A stretch of DNA of 64,000 nucleotides from Lachnospiraceae bacterium P6B14 (GCA_000687695.1 JHWZ01000008.1:61408-125407), one strand, 5' to 3'; positions 1-9,651 are shown, numbered from the stretch's first letter. Notes: generated from the sequence alone by a model not told the origin. Program-made: numbers and translations.

Positions 1-825
1 GAGATTCTTGATTTTTCATACGACGGATATGATAATGTATACGCGCTGGTCAAGGATAAAAAGCAGTACAAGATCGTTTGCACGTCAACGGCGGGCGGAC
101 GAACAAAGGACGTGTTTATTTTTCCGAAGGGAATAAAGGTCACATCGATAGTCAGCGTGACAGGAAGTAAGCTCTACGCGTCGACGTCGTCGCCAATGGG
201 CATCATGAGGATAGACGGACTGATGAGTGCGGATCCCAGGGTGGGGCTTGTGTTCGGTATCACGTCTGACTGGGTGACTACCCCGTACAAGAAAAAAATA
301 GTCGACCCGACAGTGCCAAAGAAAAAGAAAAAAAGTGAGGACGATAAAGACAAAAAGAAAAATGACAAGGACGAGTCAGAAGATAGTGAGGATGCAGAAG
401 ATGCTGAGGAAACAGAAACGGCTTCCGGTGAGGCTGTGCTCGTTGCTCCCGAGGAGAAAAAGGATCCGCCTTTGGTCGGCTGGGATATGAAGGACAGCGT
501 GCTGTCTTTGGTTGCTGATGAGTCCGCGGGAAAGACCGACGTGCTCACGTTCTGCGTAGAGAAGGGTAGGCTCATCCATGCGGTGAAGCTTCAGATAGAC
601 GGAAAGAAAAAAGAGGCAAAGCTGCTCCTCGACAAGGAGACCGAGTTCGACGGACAGGTTTTCATGCAATGGTATGATCACGGGTATTCGATCATTGCCA
701 ACGGGACCAGAGGTACTTATGAGGAGAGAGATGCCGATTTCAGAGTGACCAGGACATTTGATTTCGGCAGGGAGTACGACGGTCTGTGGAAGTATTCCCT
801 AGAGGGCATGTGCTTCTTCGGCTGA
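1..825 (+). CDS. 3' end of a charged protein of unknown function (partial)
   Basis: The reading frame is open from the first base of the window to a TGA at 823-825, so the gene starts upstream and about 274 C-terminal residues are visible. The GTG at 112 is an internal valine, not a start. The middle is very charged: a Lys-rich stretch followed by Asp/Glu-rich sequence (codons at about 290-420), probably a flexible linker. The flanking parts (VYALVKDKKQYKIVC near the start, FDFGREYDGLWKYSLEG at the end) have the aromatic/glycine spacing of beta-strand repeats such as a beta-propeller, but I do not recognise a family. No signal peptide can be judged because the start is missing. Confidence 0.75.
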   Translation, partial: EILDFSYDGYDNVYALVKDKKQYKIVCTSTAGGRTKDVFIFPKGIKVTSIVSVTGSKLYASTSSPMGIMRIDGLMSADPRVGLVFGITSDWVTTPYKKKIVDPTVPKKKKKSEDDKDKKKNDKDESEDSEDAEDAEETETASGEAVLVAPEEKKDPPLVGWDMKDSVLSLVADESAGKTDVLTFCVEKGRLIHAVKLQIDGKKKEAKLLLDKETEFDGQVFMQWYDHGYSIIANGTRGTYEERDADFRVTRTFDFGREYDGLWKYSLEGMCFFG

Positions 826-931
826 TGTGAGCATTGATCAGGATATACATGCTGCCTGATATAAATGGCGTCTTGGTCATTTTTACGAGATGAGGCAGGA
901 AAATTATTTATTATTTGGAGAGATTTACATC

Positions 932-960
932 TTGTCACGGACGAGGTGTTAATGTATAAT
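932..960 (+). promoter_or_regulatory. Promoter of the transaldolase-transketolase operon
   Basis: TTGTCA at 932-937 and a perfect TATAAT at 955-960 are separated by 17 bases, the spacing expected for the housekeeping sigma factor. It lies 46 bases upstream of the transaldolase start and no other strong promoter is seen before the two transketolase genes, so it probably drives all three. Confidence 0.75.
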
Positions 961-1005
961 GGGTGGCAGTTGATTTTTATTATTATCGTGATAGGAGGTT
1001 TTACC

Positions 1006-1665
1006 ATGAAATTATTTGTTGATACCGCAAAAATCGAGGATATCAAGAAGGCAGAGGAGATGGGCGTGATCTGTGGAGTGACTACCAATCCTTCACTTAT
1101 CGCCAAGGAAGGTGGCAGAAGCCAGGAGGATGTTCTCAAGGAGATCGCATCTATAGTTGACGGACCGATCAGTGGTGAGGTCAAGGCAACTACAGTTGAC
1201 GCAGAGGGAATGATCGCAGAGGGTCGAGAGATCGCTAAGCTTCATCCGAATATGGTCGTAAAGATCCCTATGACAATCGAGGGACTTAAGGCTGTAAAGG
1301 TTCTTGCTTCTGAGGGTATCAAGTGTAACGTTACACTTATCTTTTCAGCAAACCAGGCACTGCTCGCTGCTAAGGCAGGTGCTGCTTACGTATCACCGTT
1401 TATGGGACGTCTTGATGACATCTCTACACCGGGTATCGACCTGATCGAGCAGATCGCAGCTATTTTTGCAAACTATCCTGACATCGAGACAGAGATCATC
1501 GCAGCCAGCATCAGAAATCCGATCCACGTTACTGATTGCGCACTGGCAGGCGCTGATATCGCTACAGTACCGTATGGCGTTATCGAGCAGATGACCAAGC
1601 ATCCGTTGACTGACAAGGGTATTGAGAACTTCCAGAAGGATTACATCGCTGTCTTCGGCAAGTGA
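1006..1665 (+). CDS. Transaldolase / fructose-6-phosphate aldolase-like (short type)
   Basis: A 219-residue protein of the short TalC/MipB transaldolase family, a cytosolic TIM barrel that transfers dihydroxyacetone units in the non-oxidative pentose phosphate pathway. The Schiff-base lysine is K86 in MVVKIPMT. The N-terminus MKLFVDTA and the segment [13 protein letters not shown] are family signatures. I chose ATG 1006 because GGAGG lies 7 bases upstream (994-998); the frame can be extended upstream to 865, but that adds a non-conserved hydrophobic tail crossing the promoter. Transketolase follows after 36 bases, which supports a true transaldolase role over aldolase activity alone. Confidence 0.92.
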   Translation: MKLFVDTAKIEDIKKAEEMGVICGVTTNPSLIAKEGGRSQEDVLKEIASIVDGPISGEVKATTVDAEGMIAEGREIAKLHPNMVVKIPMTIEGLKAVKVLASEGIKCNVTLIFSANQALLAAKAGAAYVSPFMGRLDDISTPGIDLIEQIAAIFANYPDIETEIIAASIRNPIHVTDCALAGADIATVPYGVIEQMTKHPLTDKGIENFQKDYIAVFGK

Positions 1666-1701
1666 TGACTTAAGCCCTTAGTATACAGGAGGAAATAATC
1701 A

Positions 1702-2529
1702 ATGGACATTAAAGAGCTTCAGAAAAAAGCCGTCGAAGTCCGCAAGGGCGTTATCGTCGGTACACATGCAGCCAAGTCCGGCCATCCGGGCGGATCACTT
1801 TCGGCTGCTGATATTTACACATATCTTTTCTTTGAGGAGTTGAATATCGATCCGGCTAAACCGGATGATCCGGATCGTGACCGCTTCGTACTCAGTAAAG
1901 GTCATACGGCACCGGGCTACTACTCGGTTCTTGCAAACCGCGGATTTTTCCCTGTAAAGGATCTCGAGACTTTGCGTCATACAGGTTCATATCTGCAGGG
2001 ACATCCTGATATGAAGCACATCCCGGGCGTAGACATGTCATCGGGATCACTCGGACAGGGTATCTCGGCAGCGGTTGGTATGGCTCTATCAGCGAAGCTT
2101 TCAAACAAGAGCTATCGCGTTTATACACTTCTCGGAGACGGAGAGATCCAGGAGGGACAGGTTTGGGAGGCAGCCATGTTTGCCGGCTCCAGAGAGCTTG
2201 ATAACCTCACCGTGATCGTTGACAACAACGGTCTCCAGATCGATGGACCGATCGATGAGGTAAACTCACCGTATCCGATCGATGAGAAGTTCAAGGCGTT
2301 CGGATTCCATGTGATCAATATCGACGGTAATGATTTTAATGATATCAAAAAAGCTTTCGACGAGGCTCGCGCTACAAAGGGTAAGCCGACGGCGATCATC
2401 GCAAAGACAGTCAAAGGTAAAGGCGTTTCATTCATGGAGAACCAGGTAGGCTGGCATGGCAAGGCTCCGAACGATGAGGAGTTCGAGCAGGCTATGGCTG
2501 AGCTTGATAAGATAGGAGGTGCAATCTAA
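1702..2529 (+). CDS. Transketolase, N-terminal subunit
   Basis: A 275-residue subunit carrying the thiamine-diphosphate-binding half of transketolase, with the GDGEIQEGQVWEA motif and the metal-binding NNG of VDNNGLQIDG. Many Clostridia split transketolase into two adjacent genes; the next gene supplies the pyrimidine-binding and C-terminal half. The two genes overlap by one base (TAATG at 2527-2531), indicating translational coupling and a 1:1 complex. GGAGG at 1688-1692 precedes the ATG. Together with the upstream transaldolase it completes sugar-phosphate interconversion, giving ribose-5-phosphate and erythrose-4-phosphate, the latter feeding the shikimate pathway genes in this window. Confidence 0.95.
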   Translation: MDIKELQKKAVEVRKGVIVGTHAAKSGHPGGSLSAADIYTYLFFEELNIDPAKPDDPDRDRFVLSKGHTAPGYYSVLANRGFFPVKDLETLRHTGSYLQGHPDMKHIPGVDMSSGSLGQGISAAVGMALSAKLSNKSYRVYTLLGDGEIQEGQVWEAAMFAGSRELDNLTVIVDNNGLQIDGPIDEVNSPYPIDEKFKAFGFHVINIDGNDFNDIKKAFDEARATKGKPTAIIAKTVKGKGVSFMENQVGWHGKAPNDEEFEQAMAELDKIGGAI

Positions 2530-3458
2530 TGGCTGATAAGATCGCTACAAGAGACAGCTACGGTAATGCACTGGTTGAGCTCGGAAAGGCACATGATGAT
2601 CTCGTGGTACTTGATGCCGACCTCGCAGCTGCTACCAAGACAGGGACTTTTAAAAAGGAGTTCCCGGAAAGACATATTGACTGCGGAATCGCAGAGTGTA
2701 ACATGATGGGTATCGCAGCGGGACTCGCTACTACAGGCAAGGTACCGTTCGCATCGACATTTGCCATGTTTGCGGCAGGACGTGCTTTTGAGCAGGTTCG
2801 TAATTCGATCGGTTACCCACAGTTAAACGTAAAAATAGGCGCTACGCACGCAGGTATCTCCGTAGGAGAGGACGGTGCTACACATCAGTGTAATGAGGAT
2901 GTCGCACTGATGCGTACCATCCCGGGGATGACTGTCATCGTACCGAGTGATGATATCGAGGCTAAGGCAGCGGTTAAGGCTGCATATGAGCATCAGGGAC
3001 CATGCTACCTCAGATTCGGACGTCTGGCAGTACCGGTTATCAATGACAAGCCGGATTACAAGTTTGAGCTTGGAAAGGGTGTTGTTCTCCGCGAGGGTAA
3101 GGATGTGACCATCATCGCCAGCGGACTTCCCGTATCAAACTGTCTTGAAGCAGCTGAGAAGCTTGCGGCGGATGGTATTGATGCTGAGGTTATCAATATC
3201 CATACGATCAAGCCTCTCGACGAGGAGCTCGTACTAGCATCCGCGAAAAAGACAGGAAAGGTCGTAACAGTAGAGGAGCACTCCGTTATCGGTGGTCTCG
3301 GATCGGCTGTTTGCGATTGCCTTTCAGAGAAGCTTCCGACAAAGGTATTAAAGATCGGTGTGAATGATGTATTCGGTGAGTCGGGTCCGGCTCTTGAGCT
3401 CGTGGCTAAGTATGGACTTGATGCTGACAGCATCTATGAAAAGGTAAAAAGCTTCTGA
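2529..3458 (+). CDS. Transketolase, C-terminal subunit
   Basis: A 309-residue subunit with the pyrimidine-binding domain (about residues 1-160; the catalytic Glu is expected in CGIAECNMMG) and the C-terminal transketolase domain (about 180-309, with VVTVEEHSVIGGLGSA). It must pair with the N-terminal subunit encoded immediately upstream to form the active site. Its ATG shares a base with the stop codon of that gene. No separate promoter is seen. Length and both domains are usual for the split type found in Clostridia. Confidence 0.95.
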   Translation: MADKIATRDSYGNALVELGKAHDDLVVLDADLAAATKTGTFKKEFPERHIDCGIAECNMMGIAAGLATTGKVPFASTFAMFAAGRAFEQVRNSIGYPQLNVKIGATHAGISVGEDGATHQCNEDVALMRTIPGMTVIVPSDDIEAKAAVKAAYEHQGPCYLRFGRLAVPVINDKPDYKFELGKGVVLREGKDVTIIASGLPVSNCLEAAEKLAADGIDAEVINIHTIKPLDEELVLASAKKTGKVVTVEEHSVIGGLGSAVCDCLSEKLPTKVLKIGVNDVFGESGPALELVAKYGLDADSIYEKVKSF

Positions 3459-3485
3459 CATCAGTGTTCGGAAAGGACGGTGACC

Positions 3486-4565
3486 ATGAAGAGATTTGAG
3501 ATGAAGAAACTCGGGATCATTTTTGTGATCGCGTGTTTGCTCATGACCGGCTGTACCGGCAGTGAGAACTCAGGTGCCTACAAGGAGGCCGTAAGAGAGC
3601 CTGCTGCAGGCGAAGGCTTTGATTACATGGCGGACGACGTAGAGCCTGCCGTGGAGGAGGCTCAGGATACCGCAAAGTCTGATGAAGCTAACGCAGACGC
3701 GTCGAATTCATCAGGAAAAAGCGCACAGCAGTCAAACACCACAAACAAGGTAGACAAAGAAAAGCTTGTCTTCAGATGCTCCATGGTTATCGATACTCTG
3801 GAGTATACTGAATCCATAAAGAGTTTCCGCAATCTGATCAAGAAGTATGATGGTTTCGTCGAGAACGAGAATGAGTCAGATGACGGCACTACGAACGGAT
3901 ACTATTATTACGACGAGATGAAGCAGGGGAAGAGGCATTCTACCTATACTGCTACCGTGCGTATCCCGTCTGCCAGGTATGATGATTTCTGCGAGGAAAC
4001 GGGTGGCATCGGTGAGGTCAGGACGAGAAACGCAAATGTAGAGAATGTCTCACAGAGCTACTACAACCTGCAGGCTGAGCTGGAGGTTTTGGAGGCAAAG
4101 TATCAGCGTTATCTCGAGATGCTCAAGAAGGCTGTTACGACCAAGGATATCATCGAGATCGAGAATACGATCACGAATATCGAGGTTCAGATCAACCAGA
4201 TAAAGACGCAGCTCAACAGATACGATAATGATGTTGCATATTCATACGTATCCGTAACGATCAAAGAGGTTGAGAAGATCGTCCAGGAGGAAGAGCAGGG
4301 AACGGTTTCAAACGCGTTCTCAGGCTCGATGGAGGCGTTCGGTGAGGTTTGTCACAGCCTGTTTATCATCTTCATCTACTTCCTGCCATATCTGATCGTG
4401 ATCCTGGTGATCCTGATCATCGTATGGCTGGCTACGATGCCTGTCAGAAAGAAGCATAAGGCTGCGAAAAAGCTCGCGAAGGAGAAGCAGGCAGCAACCC
4501 TGGGCGGACAGGCGCAGATGACTCCGCCTGCGGATGTAAAACCGTCAGAACAGGAAAAGAAATAA
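3486..4565 (+). CDS. DUF4349-type membrane lipoprotein
   Basis: About 359 residues. The N-terminus has a basic start, a hydrophobic stretch and a lipobox LLMTGC, so it should be a lipoprotein. Next comes a low-complexity acidic/Ser/Asn linker, then a DUF4349-like domain (about residues 95-270) with a coiled-coil centre (SYYNLQAELEVLEAKYQ and following), then a strong transmembrane helix near residues 290-315 and a basic cytoplasmic tail. The lipid anchor plus C-terminal helix tethers both ends to the membrane. I chose ATG 3486 over GTG 3480 because GGAAAGGA is correctly spaced for it. Function unknown; a role in envelope sensing would be a guess. Confidence 0.8.
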   Translation: MKRFEMKKLGIIFVIACLLMTGCTGSENSGAYKEAVREPAAGEGFDYMADDVEPAVEEAQDTAKSDEANADASNSSGKSAQQSNTTNKVDKEKLVFRCSMVIDTLEYTESIKSFRNLIKKYDGFVENENESDDGTTNGYYYYDEMKQGKRHSTYTATVRIPSARYDDFCEETGGIGEVRTRNANVENVSQSYYNLQAELEVLEAKYQRYLEMLKKAVTTKDIIEIENTITNIEVQINQIKTQLNRYDNDVAYSYVSVTIKEVEKIVQEEEQGTVSNAFSGSMEAFGEVCHSLFIIFIYFLPYLIVILVILIIVWLATMPVRKKHKAAKKLAKEKQAATLGGQAQMTPPADVKPSEQEKK

Positions 4566-4575
4566 AGGAATAGTT

Positions 4576-5982
4576 ATGGCAACTGAATATAAGGTGAGCC
4601 CGTTTGGGGGCGCTGTGAATATTCGTGTTAGAGTGCCCGGTTCGAAAAGCATGACGAACCGGGCATTACTTTTAGCTGCTCTCGCGGAAGGAGACAGTAC
4701 ACTTTTCGGTATCGGAGTGAGTGATGATTCCAGGGTTTTTATGGAGGCATTGACTGCGCTCGGATTTGACCTGAAGGAGAGTTATGAATCTGACGGATCG
4801 GTATCAGTGAAGATATCGGGTTGCTCAGGAAATCTGCCGTCAAAAAAGACTTCTGTCTATGTCGGGAGCGCCGGTACGGCCGCCCGTTTTCTAACGGCGA
4901 TGATGGCTCTCTCGGACGGAAGCTATGAGGTTACATCATCGGAGCAGATGAAAAAAAGGCCGATGAAAGAGCTTCTCGAAGCACTCGAAGCGCTCGGGGC
5001 TTCATTTGATTATCACGAGGAGCCTTATGCTTTTCCTTTTACGGTCACCGGTCGTAAACACGAGTCAAATATCGATAAACCAATACCGACTGAAGTTCCA
5101 TTAAATATCGATAAAAGTTCTCAGTTCTTGTCAGCTCTTCTCTTGTGTAGCCCTATGGTCCCGGAAGGCTTCACTATAAGATTGACAGGTACTCGAGATG
5201 CTTTATCCTACGTTCGAATTACGGAATACATGATGAGACAATTCAAGCAGCGCAACGGAGGCTATAGCGCATCCGAGGAGCCTTGCGCGACCGCGCCGAG
5301 CTCCGAGGAAAGCTATAGCTCCGGAGAGCGGAAATATGCTGTACAACCAAATAGCAGTTACACTTCACAAGATTATCATGTGGAACCTGATGTATCGGCT
5401 GCTTGTTATTTTTATAGTTTGGCGGCTGTGAATGGCGGAAAAGCAACGGTTATAGGAGTTAACAGGGAAAACACCCAGGGGGATCTCAGGTTTTTAGACG
5501 TGCTTGAGCGGATGGGCTGCAGAGTCAGTACCGATGCGGACGGGGATATCGTAGTGAGCAGGGATATCGGGATGCATCTGCACGGCGTAAAGGTCGATAT
5601 GAGTGATTTTTCCGACCAGACGATGACTCTTGCGGCGATCGCGCCGTTTGCGAAGGGTGTGACGACTATCACGGGAGTTGCGCATATCAGGGGGCAGGAG
5701 TCGAATCGCATCGAAGCGATCGTAAATGAACTGACTCGACTTGGCGTGGAATGCGAGGAGTTGCCGGACGGGGTGCGGATCATACCGTTTGATGAGGATG
5801 AGTTAGAAAAGAGGATGGAAGAGGTGAAGGAGATACGCATCGAGACCTACAACGATCATCGCATGGCGATGGCGTTCGCGGTGGCCGGGACATTTTTGCC
5901 GGGAGTTATCATCGATAATCCTGATTGTTGCAGAAAAACGTTTGATTCGTATTTTGATATTTTAACTTGCCTAAGGGTGTAA
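4576..5982 (+). CDS. aroA: 3-phosphoshikimate 1-carboxyvinyltransferase (EPSP synthase)
   Basis: A 468-residue EPSP synthase, joining PEP to shikimate-3-phosphate in aromatic amino-acid synthesis. Visible signatures are PGSKSMTNRALLLAALA near the N-terminus, GSAGTAARFLTA, VEPDVSAACYF and the C-terminal NDHRMAMAFAV. The family is usually near 430 residues; the excess sits around residues 220-260, between MRQF and the conserved YHVEPD, and is Ser/Glu/Ala-rich. That stretch coincides with a 66-base palindromic element (5257-5322) that keeps the frame open. AAAGGAA precedes the ATG. Other shikimate genes (aroD-aroK, aroE) are elsewhere in the window, so there is no aro operon. Confidence 0.95.
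   Translation: MATEYKVSPFGGAVNIRVRVPGSKSMTNRALLLAALAEGDSTLFGIGVSDDSRVFMEALTALGFDLKESYESDGSVSVKISGCSGNLPSKKTSVYVGSAGTAARFLTAMMALSDGSYEVTSSEQMKKRPMKELLEALEALGASFDYHEEPYAFPFTVTGRKHESNIDKPIPTEVPLNIDKSSQFLSALLLCSPMVPEGFTIRLTGTRDALSYVRITEYMMRQFKQRNGGYSASEEPCATAPSSEESYSSGERKYAVQPNSSYTSQDYHVEPDVSAACYFYSLAAVNGGKATVIGVNRENTQGDLRFLDVLERMGCRVSTDADGDIVVSRDIGMHLHGVKVDMSDFSDQTMTLAAIAPFAKGVTTITGVAHIRGQESNRIEAIVNELTRLGVECEELPDGVRIIPFDEDELEKRMEEVKEIRIETYNDHRMAMAFAVAGTFLPGVIIDNPDCCRKTFDSYFDILTCLRV
5257..5322. repeat. Family I palindromic element, in frame inside aroA
   Basis: GGAGGCTATAGC (5257-5268) pairs with GCTATAGCTCC (5312-5322); inside are GGAGC/GCTCC and GCGC/GCGC stems. The core reads CGAGGAGCCTT ... 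CGAGCTCCGAG and matches the other family I copies. It is 66 bases, exactly 22 codons, and lies at a surface-loop position between conserved EPSP synthase blocks, with no frame disruption. Confidence 0.65.
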
Positions 5983-5995
5983 ATCATGATAAAAT
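5967..5995 (+). promoter_or_regulatory. Promoter of the FIST-kinase-regulator operon
   Basis: TTGCCT at 5967-5972 and TAAAAT at 5990-5995 with a 17-base spacer. The -35 box lies in the last codons of aroA and the -10 just past its stop, 35 bases before the FIST gene. Confidence 0.65.
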
Positions 5996-6029
5996 AAAGT
6001 GATGTATTTTCATAGGAGGAGGTGTGCCC

Positions 6030-7229
6030 ATGCAGTCAAAAATAGCTTACACGGATGAGGTCGATGACATCGAAGAGGCAGTTGGTGAGATATTTGATGC
6101 CTTTTCTGATTTTGAATTCAAGAAAAACAGCCTCGCGATCATTTTTATGGAGGAGGATGTTGAATACCCCGAGCTCTACGAGGGATTGTCGAAGAAGTGG
6201 GATTTTCCGATCATCGGTTGTACCTGTACGGCGATGCTTGTTTCGGGTCCCGGATTTGCGAGTGACGGCATTTCTGTTCTGGTCATGACTGCAGATGACT
6301 GCAGGTTTGAGGCCGGTGTCACGGGTGAGCTCACGAGGGATAACTATGAAAAGAGCATAGCTGATCTGTACGGCGAGCTCAGTGATCGTTTGGGAGAGAA
6401 GGAAAAGATCATCATCAGCTACGCTGTATGTGTGACCGCCAGAGATCATGCCTCGGCAGATGATCTTTTGGCTGCTACTGATGCCGTGAGTAATGGTACT
6501 CCGATCATCGGAGGTCTGGCATCTGACAGATTCAGTTTTGATGATACGTGCGTTTTCTGTAATGAAAAGCTTGTCAAAAATGGCCAGGTCATCGTACTGG
6601 TTGCAGGTGAGTTTGAGCCGAAATATATTCACATCACATCTATCGAGGCGAGGGTAAGTCCTCAGACCTATGAGATCACTGAGTCAAACCATAACGAGGT
6701 TATGTGTATTGACGGAAGACCGATGGTGGATGTTCTGAAGGAAGAGGGATTCGAGGTCGGAAAAGAGGATGTTCTCAGAGAGTATCTGTTGACTCCGTTT
6801 ATCGTGACCATACCGCAGCCTGATGGCGGCGAGGTACGTGCGGCCAGAAACCTCTCTCTGATCAATAAAGAGAACAAAAGCGGTCTGTTTTTGGGAGCGA
6901 TGCCCAAGGGCTCGAAGATTCAGGTCGGAATTATCAATCGTGACAATGTAAAAGAGACGCTGAATACGGCGCTCAATGAACTTAAGGAGTATATCGGATC
7001 GACTGATTATCCGTATTCCACCGTATTATGTACGAGCTGTGCGGCAAGGTATCTTGCTTTGGCGAACAGTATCCAGGGGGAAGCAGGCAGATGGCTGGAG
7101 TCATTGCCTAATCAGCTCAATTTCTTCGGTATGTACTCGAATGGTGAGTTCTGCCCGGTAACAGATGATAACTCCGGAAATGATTATAATACATTCCACA
7201 ACTTTACTTTCGTTATTTTAGCACTTTGA
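6030..7229 (+). CDS. FIST-domain sensor protein
   Basis: About 399 residues with an N-terminal FIST domain (roughly 10-215, including SLAIIFM, FPIIGCTCTAML and TPIIGGLASD) and a C-terminal FIST_C domain (roughly 220-380, ending in YPYSTVLCTSCAARY and the NQLNFFGMYSNGE block). FIST proteins are cytosolic ligand sensors, usually beside chemoreceptors or histidine kinases; amino-acid ligands have been proposed. There is no membrane segment or output domain, so it probably hands its signal to the histidine kinase that starts 30 bases downstream. ATG 6030 is chosen over GTG 6024 because AGGAGGAGG ends 7 bases before it. Confidence 0.88.
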   Translation: MQSKIAYTDEVDDIEEAVGEIFDAFSDFEFKKNSLAIIFMEEDVEYPELYEGLSKKWDFPIIGCTCTAMLVSGPGFASDGISVLVMTADDCRFEAGVTGELTRDNYEKSIADLYGELSDRLGEKEKIIISYAVCVTARDHASADDLLAATDAVSNGTPIIGGLASDRFSFDDTCVFCNEKLVKNGQVIVLVAGEFEPKYIHITSIEARVSPQTYEITESNHNEVMCIDGRPMVDVLKEEGFEVGKEDVLREYLLTPFIVTIPQPDGGEVRAARNLSLINKENKSGLFLGAMPKGSKIQVGIINRDNVKETLNTALNELKEYIGSTDYPYSTVLCTSCAARYLALANSIQGEAGRWLESLPNQLNFFGMYSNGEFCPVTDDNSGNDYNTFHNFTFVILAL

Positions 7230-7259
7230 TCCTAGTCTTATGGCGGGAAGGGGAAGCCT

Positions 7260-9632
7260 ATGAGCGAGGAACTTCAGTTGTCTCCTGAGGAGGATATACA
7301 GTCCCTCCAACTGGAGATAAAGAAGCTTAAGCGTGAGGTTAAACGCGCAAAGAAGGATAACGAGCTTATGCGTATGGCCACCGAGCAGGCGATCCATACT
7401 CAGGAGTTTGTTCAGCGTGATAACCTCAGACAGCTTTTCTTCAATAAACAGATGATGAAGACATCTCCATATGCTCTTGTTCTGACCGATGAGAATCTCA
7501 TGACGGTCATGGCTTCGGATGCCTATTTTCGCTATGTCGGATACGATGACAGACAGGAACTGAGTAGTGGAATACATGTACGTGAAGCATTCAATCAGCT
7601 GCTTGATGACGAGCAGATAGATGAGTTCATGGAAAAATGTGATCAGGTCAAAAACGGCGAGAGAATAGAGCCATATCTGATCAGAACCAGGATAAGAGGA
7701 TCATATAGGGATATACAGGTCACGATCCGTAGCATGACGACAGATGAAGATGTGTTTGTCGGTCTGGATATCATTCTTATGGATATGACCGAGATGATCG
7801 AAGCAAAACAGAAGGCAGATGAGGCTAACCAGGCAAAGAGTAATTTCCTTGCAAACATGTCTCATGAGATCCGTACGCCGATCAATGCAGTCCTCGGAAT
7901 GGATGAGATGATCCTCAGAAACTCCAACGAGGATGAGATACGTGGTTATGCCATGGATATCCAGACTGCGGGGAAAACCCTTTTGGCCATCATTAATGAG
8001 ATCCTCGATTTCTCCAAGGTTGAGGAAGGAAAAATGGAGATCATACCTACCCAGTATGAGCTCGGATCTTTGATAAATGACCTGATAAACATGGTTCAGG
8101 ATAAGATAAATAAAAAAGGTCTCGAGTTGGAGGTTGATGTGGATGAGGCTATGCCGCATGAACTCTTCGGCGATGAGATCCGTATAAAGCAGTGTATGCT
8201 GAACCTTTTGAATAACGCCGTTAAGTATACGGAAAAGGGCAAGATAAAGCTCGGCGTCGGTTTCCGCAGAAAAGATGATTTTACGATTTATTTGGAAGCA
8301 ATCATATCCGATACCGGCATCGGCATGAAGCAGGAGGACATGGAGCGCCTGTTTACGCCGTTTACGAGAATAGAAGAAAAGAGAAACCGCACGATCGAGG
8401 GTACGGGACTCGGCATGAGTATCACGAAAAAGCTTCTCGAGCTGATGGGAACATCCCTTTCCGTTGACAGTGTGTATGGCAAGGGCTCGACGTTCTCATT
8501 TGCAGTGGAACAGAAGGTTTTGAGTGACGAGCCGATAGGAAGCTTTGTTGAGAGTTTCAAAAGCAGCAGACGTGCAGCCGAGAAAAAGCAGTACAAGGCT
8601 TTGTTTTACGCACCTCTTGCGCATGTTCTCGTGGTCGATGATACGGAGACCAACCTTATCGTGTTCAAGGGACTTTTGAAGGAGACGGGCGTGCAGATCG
8701 ATACAGCGGCATCCGGTCGGGAGGCACTCATTCTCACGGAAAAGAATAAATATGATGTGGTATTTGTCGATCATATGATGCCTGAGATGGACGGACTTGA
8801 GACTCTCGAAGAGATGAAAAAGCAGCCTGATTACGATGAATCCGTTCATATTGCACTTACGGCGAATGCGATCTCGGGAGCCAGGGAGACATATCTGTCG
8901 GCCGGATTTGATGACTATCTCTCAAAGCCCATAGACGGAAGTCTTCTTGAGACGATGTTAAAAAAATACATTCCTGCATCAAAACAGGATACTCAGGAGT
9001 CCTACACGGGCCAAAAAGAAAAAACAGAGCCCGAAAAGAAAAAAGTCGAGATACCCGAATGGCTTTATGATGTACCCGGACTTGATATCAAGGAGGGTGT
9101 CAAAAACTGTGGCGGTGAGGAGAGCTTCATGAGCGTCATCACAACCTTCCATGATACTGCTGATCAGAAAAACAGGGAGATCGTGGGCTTTTTCATAACA
9201 AAGGATTGGAAGAATTACACTGTACGCGTGCATGCGCTGAAGAGCAGTGCCAGGATCATAGGGGCATTGAAGCTTTCAAAGCTTGCTGAGCAGTTGGAGA
9301 TGGCGGGAAAGAGTGACGACATCGATTTTATCCTGACTCACAACGATGCGGCGCTCGGAATGTTTGAGATGCTCGATGGCAGACTGAAAAAGTTTGATGA
9401 GGTGTCTGATTCGCTTCCGATGATCGAGGATGCAGCGATGAAAGAAGCATATTCGACGATCTATGATTATACGTTAAGCTACGATTTCGGTATGGTAGAG
9501 TCTACGCTTGCCATGCTCAAGTCATATAAGTTACGTCCGGAGGATGAGGTCATCATCAAGCAGGTGAATGACAAGCTCATGAATCTGGATTGGGATGCTA
9601 TAGAGGTTTTGGTCAAGGACAGAAGAAAGTGA
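7260..9632 (+). CDS. Cytosolic hybrid histidine kinase (PAS-HisKA-HATPase-REC-HPt)
   Basis: A 790-residue soluble phosphorelay kinase. In order: coiled coil (about 10-55), PAS-like sensor domain (about 60-180), HisKA with phospho-acceptor H202 in MSHEIRTPINAVLG, HATPase with the G boxes (DTGIGM, GTGLGMSI), a receiver with acidic HVLVVDDTE and phospho-acceptor D504 (VDHMMPEMDG), and a C-terminal HPt domain with H658 (VHALKSSARIIGA). No transmembrane helix, so input should come from inside the cell, plausibly from the upstream FIST protein. The final acceptor is probably the response regulator encoded next, 19 bases downstream. A membrane-bound relative lies at 57024-59939 on the other strand. 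Confidence 0.93.
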   Translation: MSEELQLSPEEDIQSLQLEIKKLKREVKRAKKDNELMRMATEQAIHTQEFVQRDNLRQLFFNKQMMKTSPYALVLTDENLMTVMASDAYFRYVGYDDRQELSSGIHVREAFNQLLDDEQIDEFMEKCDQVKNGERIEPYLIRTRIRGSYRDIQVTIRSMTTDEDVFVGLDIILMDMTEMIEAKQKADEANQAKSNFLANMSHEIRTPINAVLGMDEMILRNSNEDEIRGYAMDIQTAGKTLLAIINEILDFSKVEEGKMEIIPTQYELGSLINDLINMVQDKINKKGLELEVDVDEAMPHELFGDEIRIKQCMLNLLNNAVKYTEKGKIKLGVGFRRKDDFTIYLEAIISDTGIGMKQEDMERLFTPFTRIEEKRNRTIEGTGLGMSITKKLLELMGTSLSVDSVYGKGSTFSFAVEQKVLSDEPIGSFVESFKSSRRAAEKKQYKALFYAPLAHVLVVDDTETNLIVFKGLLKETGVQIDTAASGREALILTEKNKYDVVFVDHMMPEMDGLETLEEMKKQPDYDESVHIALTANAISGARETYLSAGFDDYLSKPIDGSLLETMLKKYIPASKQDTQESYTGQKEKTEPEKKKVEIPEWLYDVPGLDIKEGVKNCGGEESFMSVITTFHDTADQKNREIVGFFITKDWKNYTVRVHALKSSARIIGALKLSKLAEQLEMAGKSDDIDFILTHNDAALGMFEMLDGRLKKFDEVSDSLPMIEDAAMKEAYSTIYDYTLSYDFGMVESTLAMLKSYKLRPEDEVIIKQVNDKLMNLDWDAIEVLVKDRRK

Positions 9633-9651
9633 TACGGAAAAGGGGATTGTC

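Noticed and set aside
865..1005. An upstream extension of transaldolase from ATG 865
   Set aside because: It would cross the promoter and adds a non-conserved hydrophobic stretch; ATG 1006 has a proper ribosome site and the family N-terminus.
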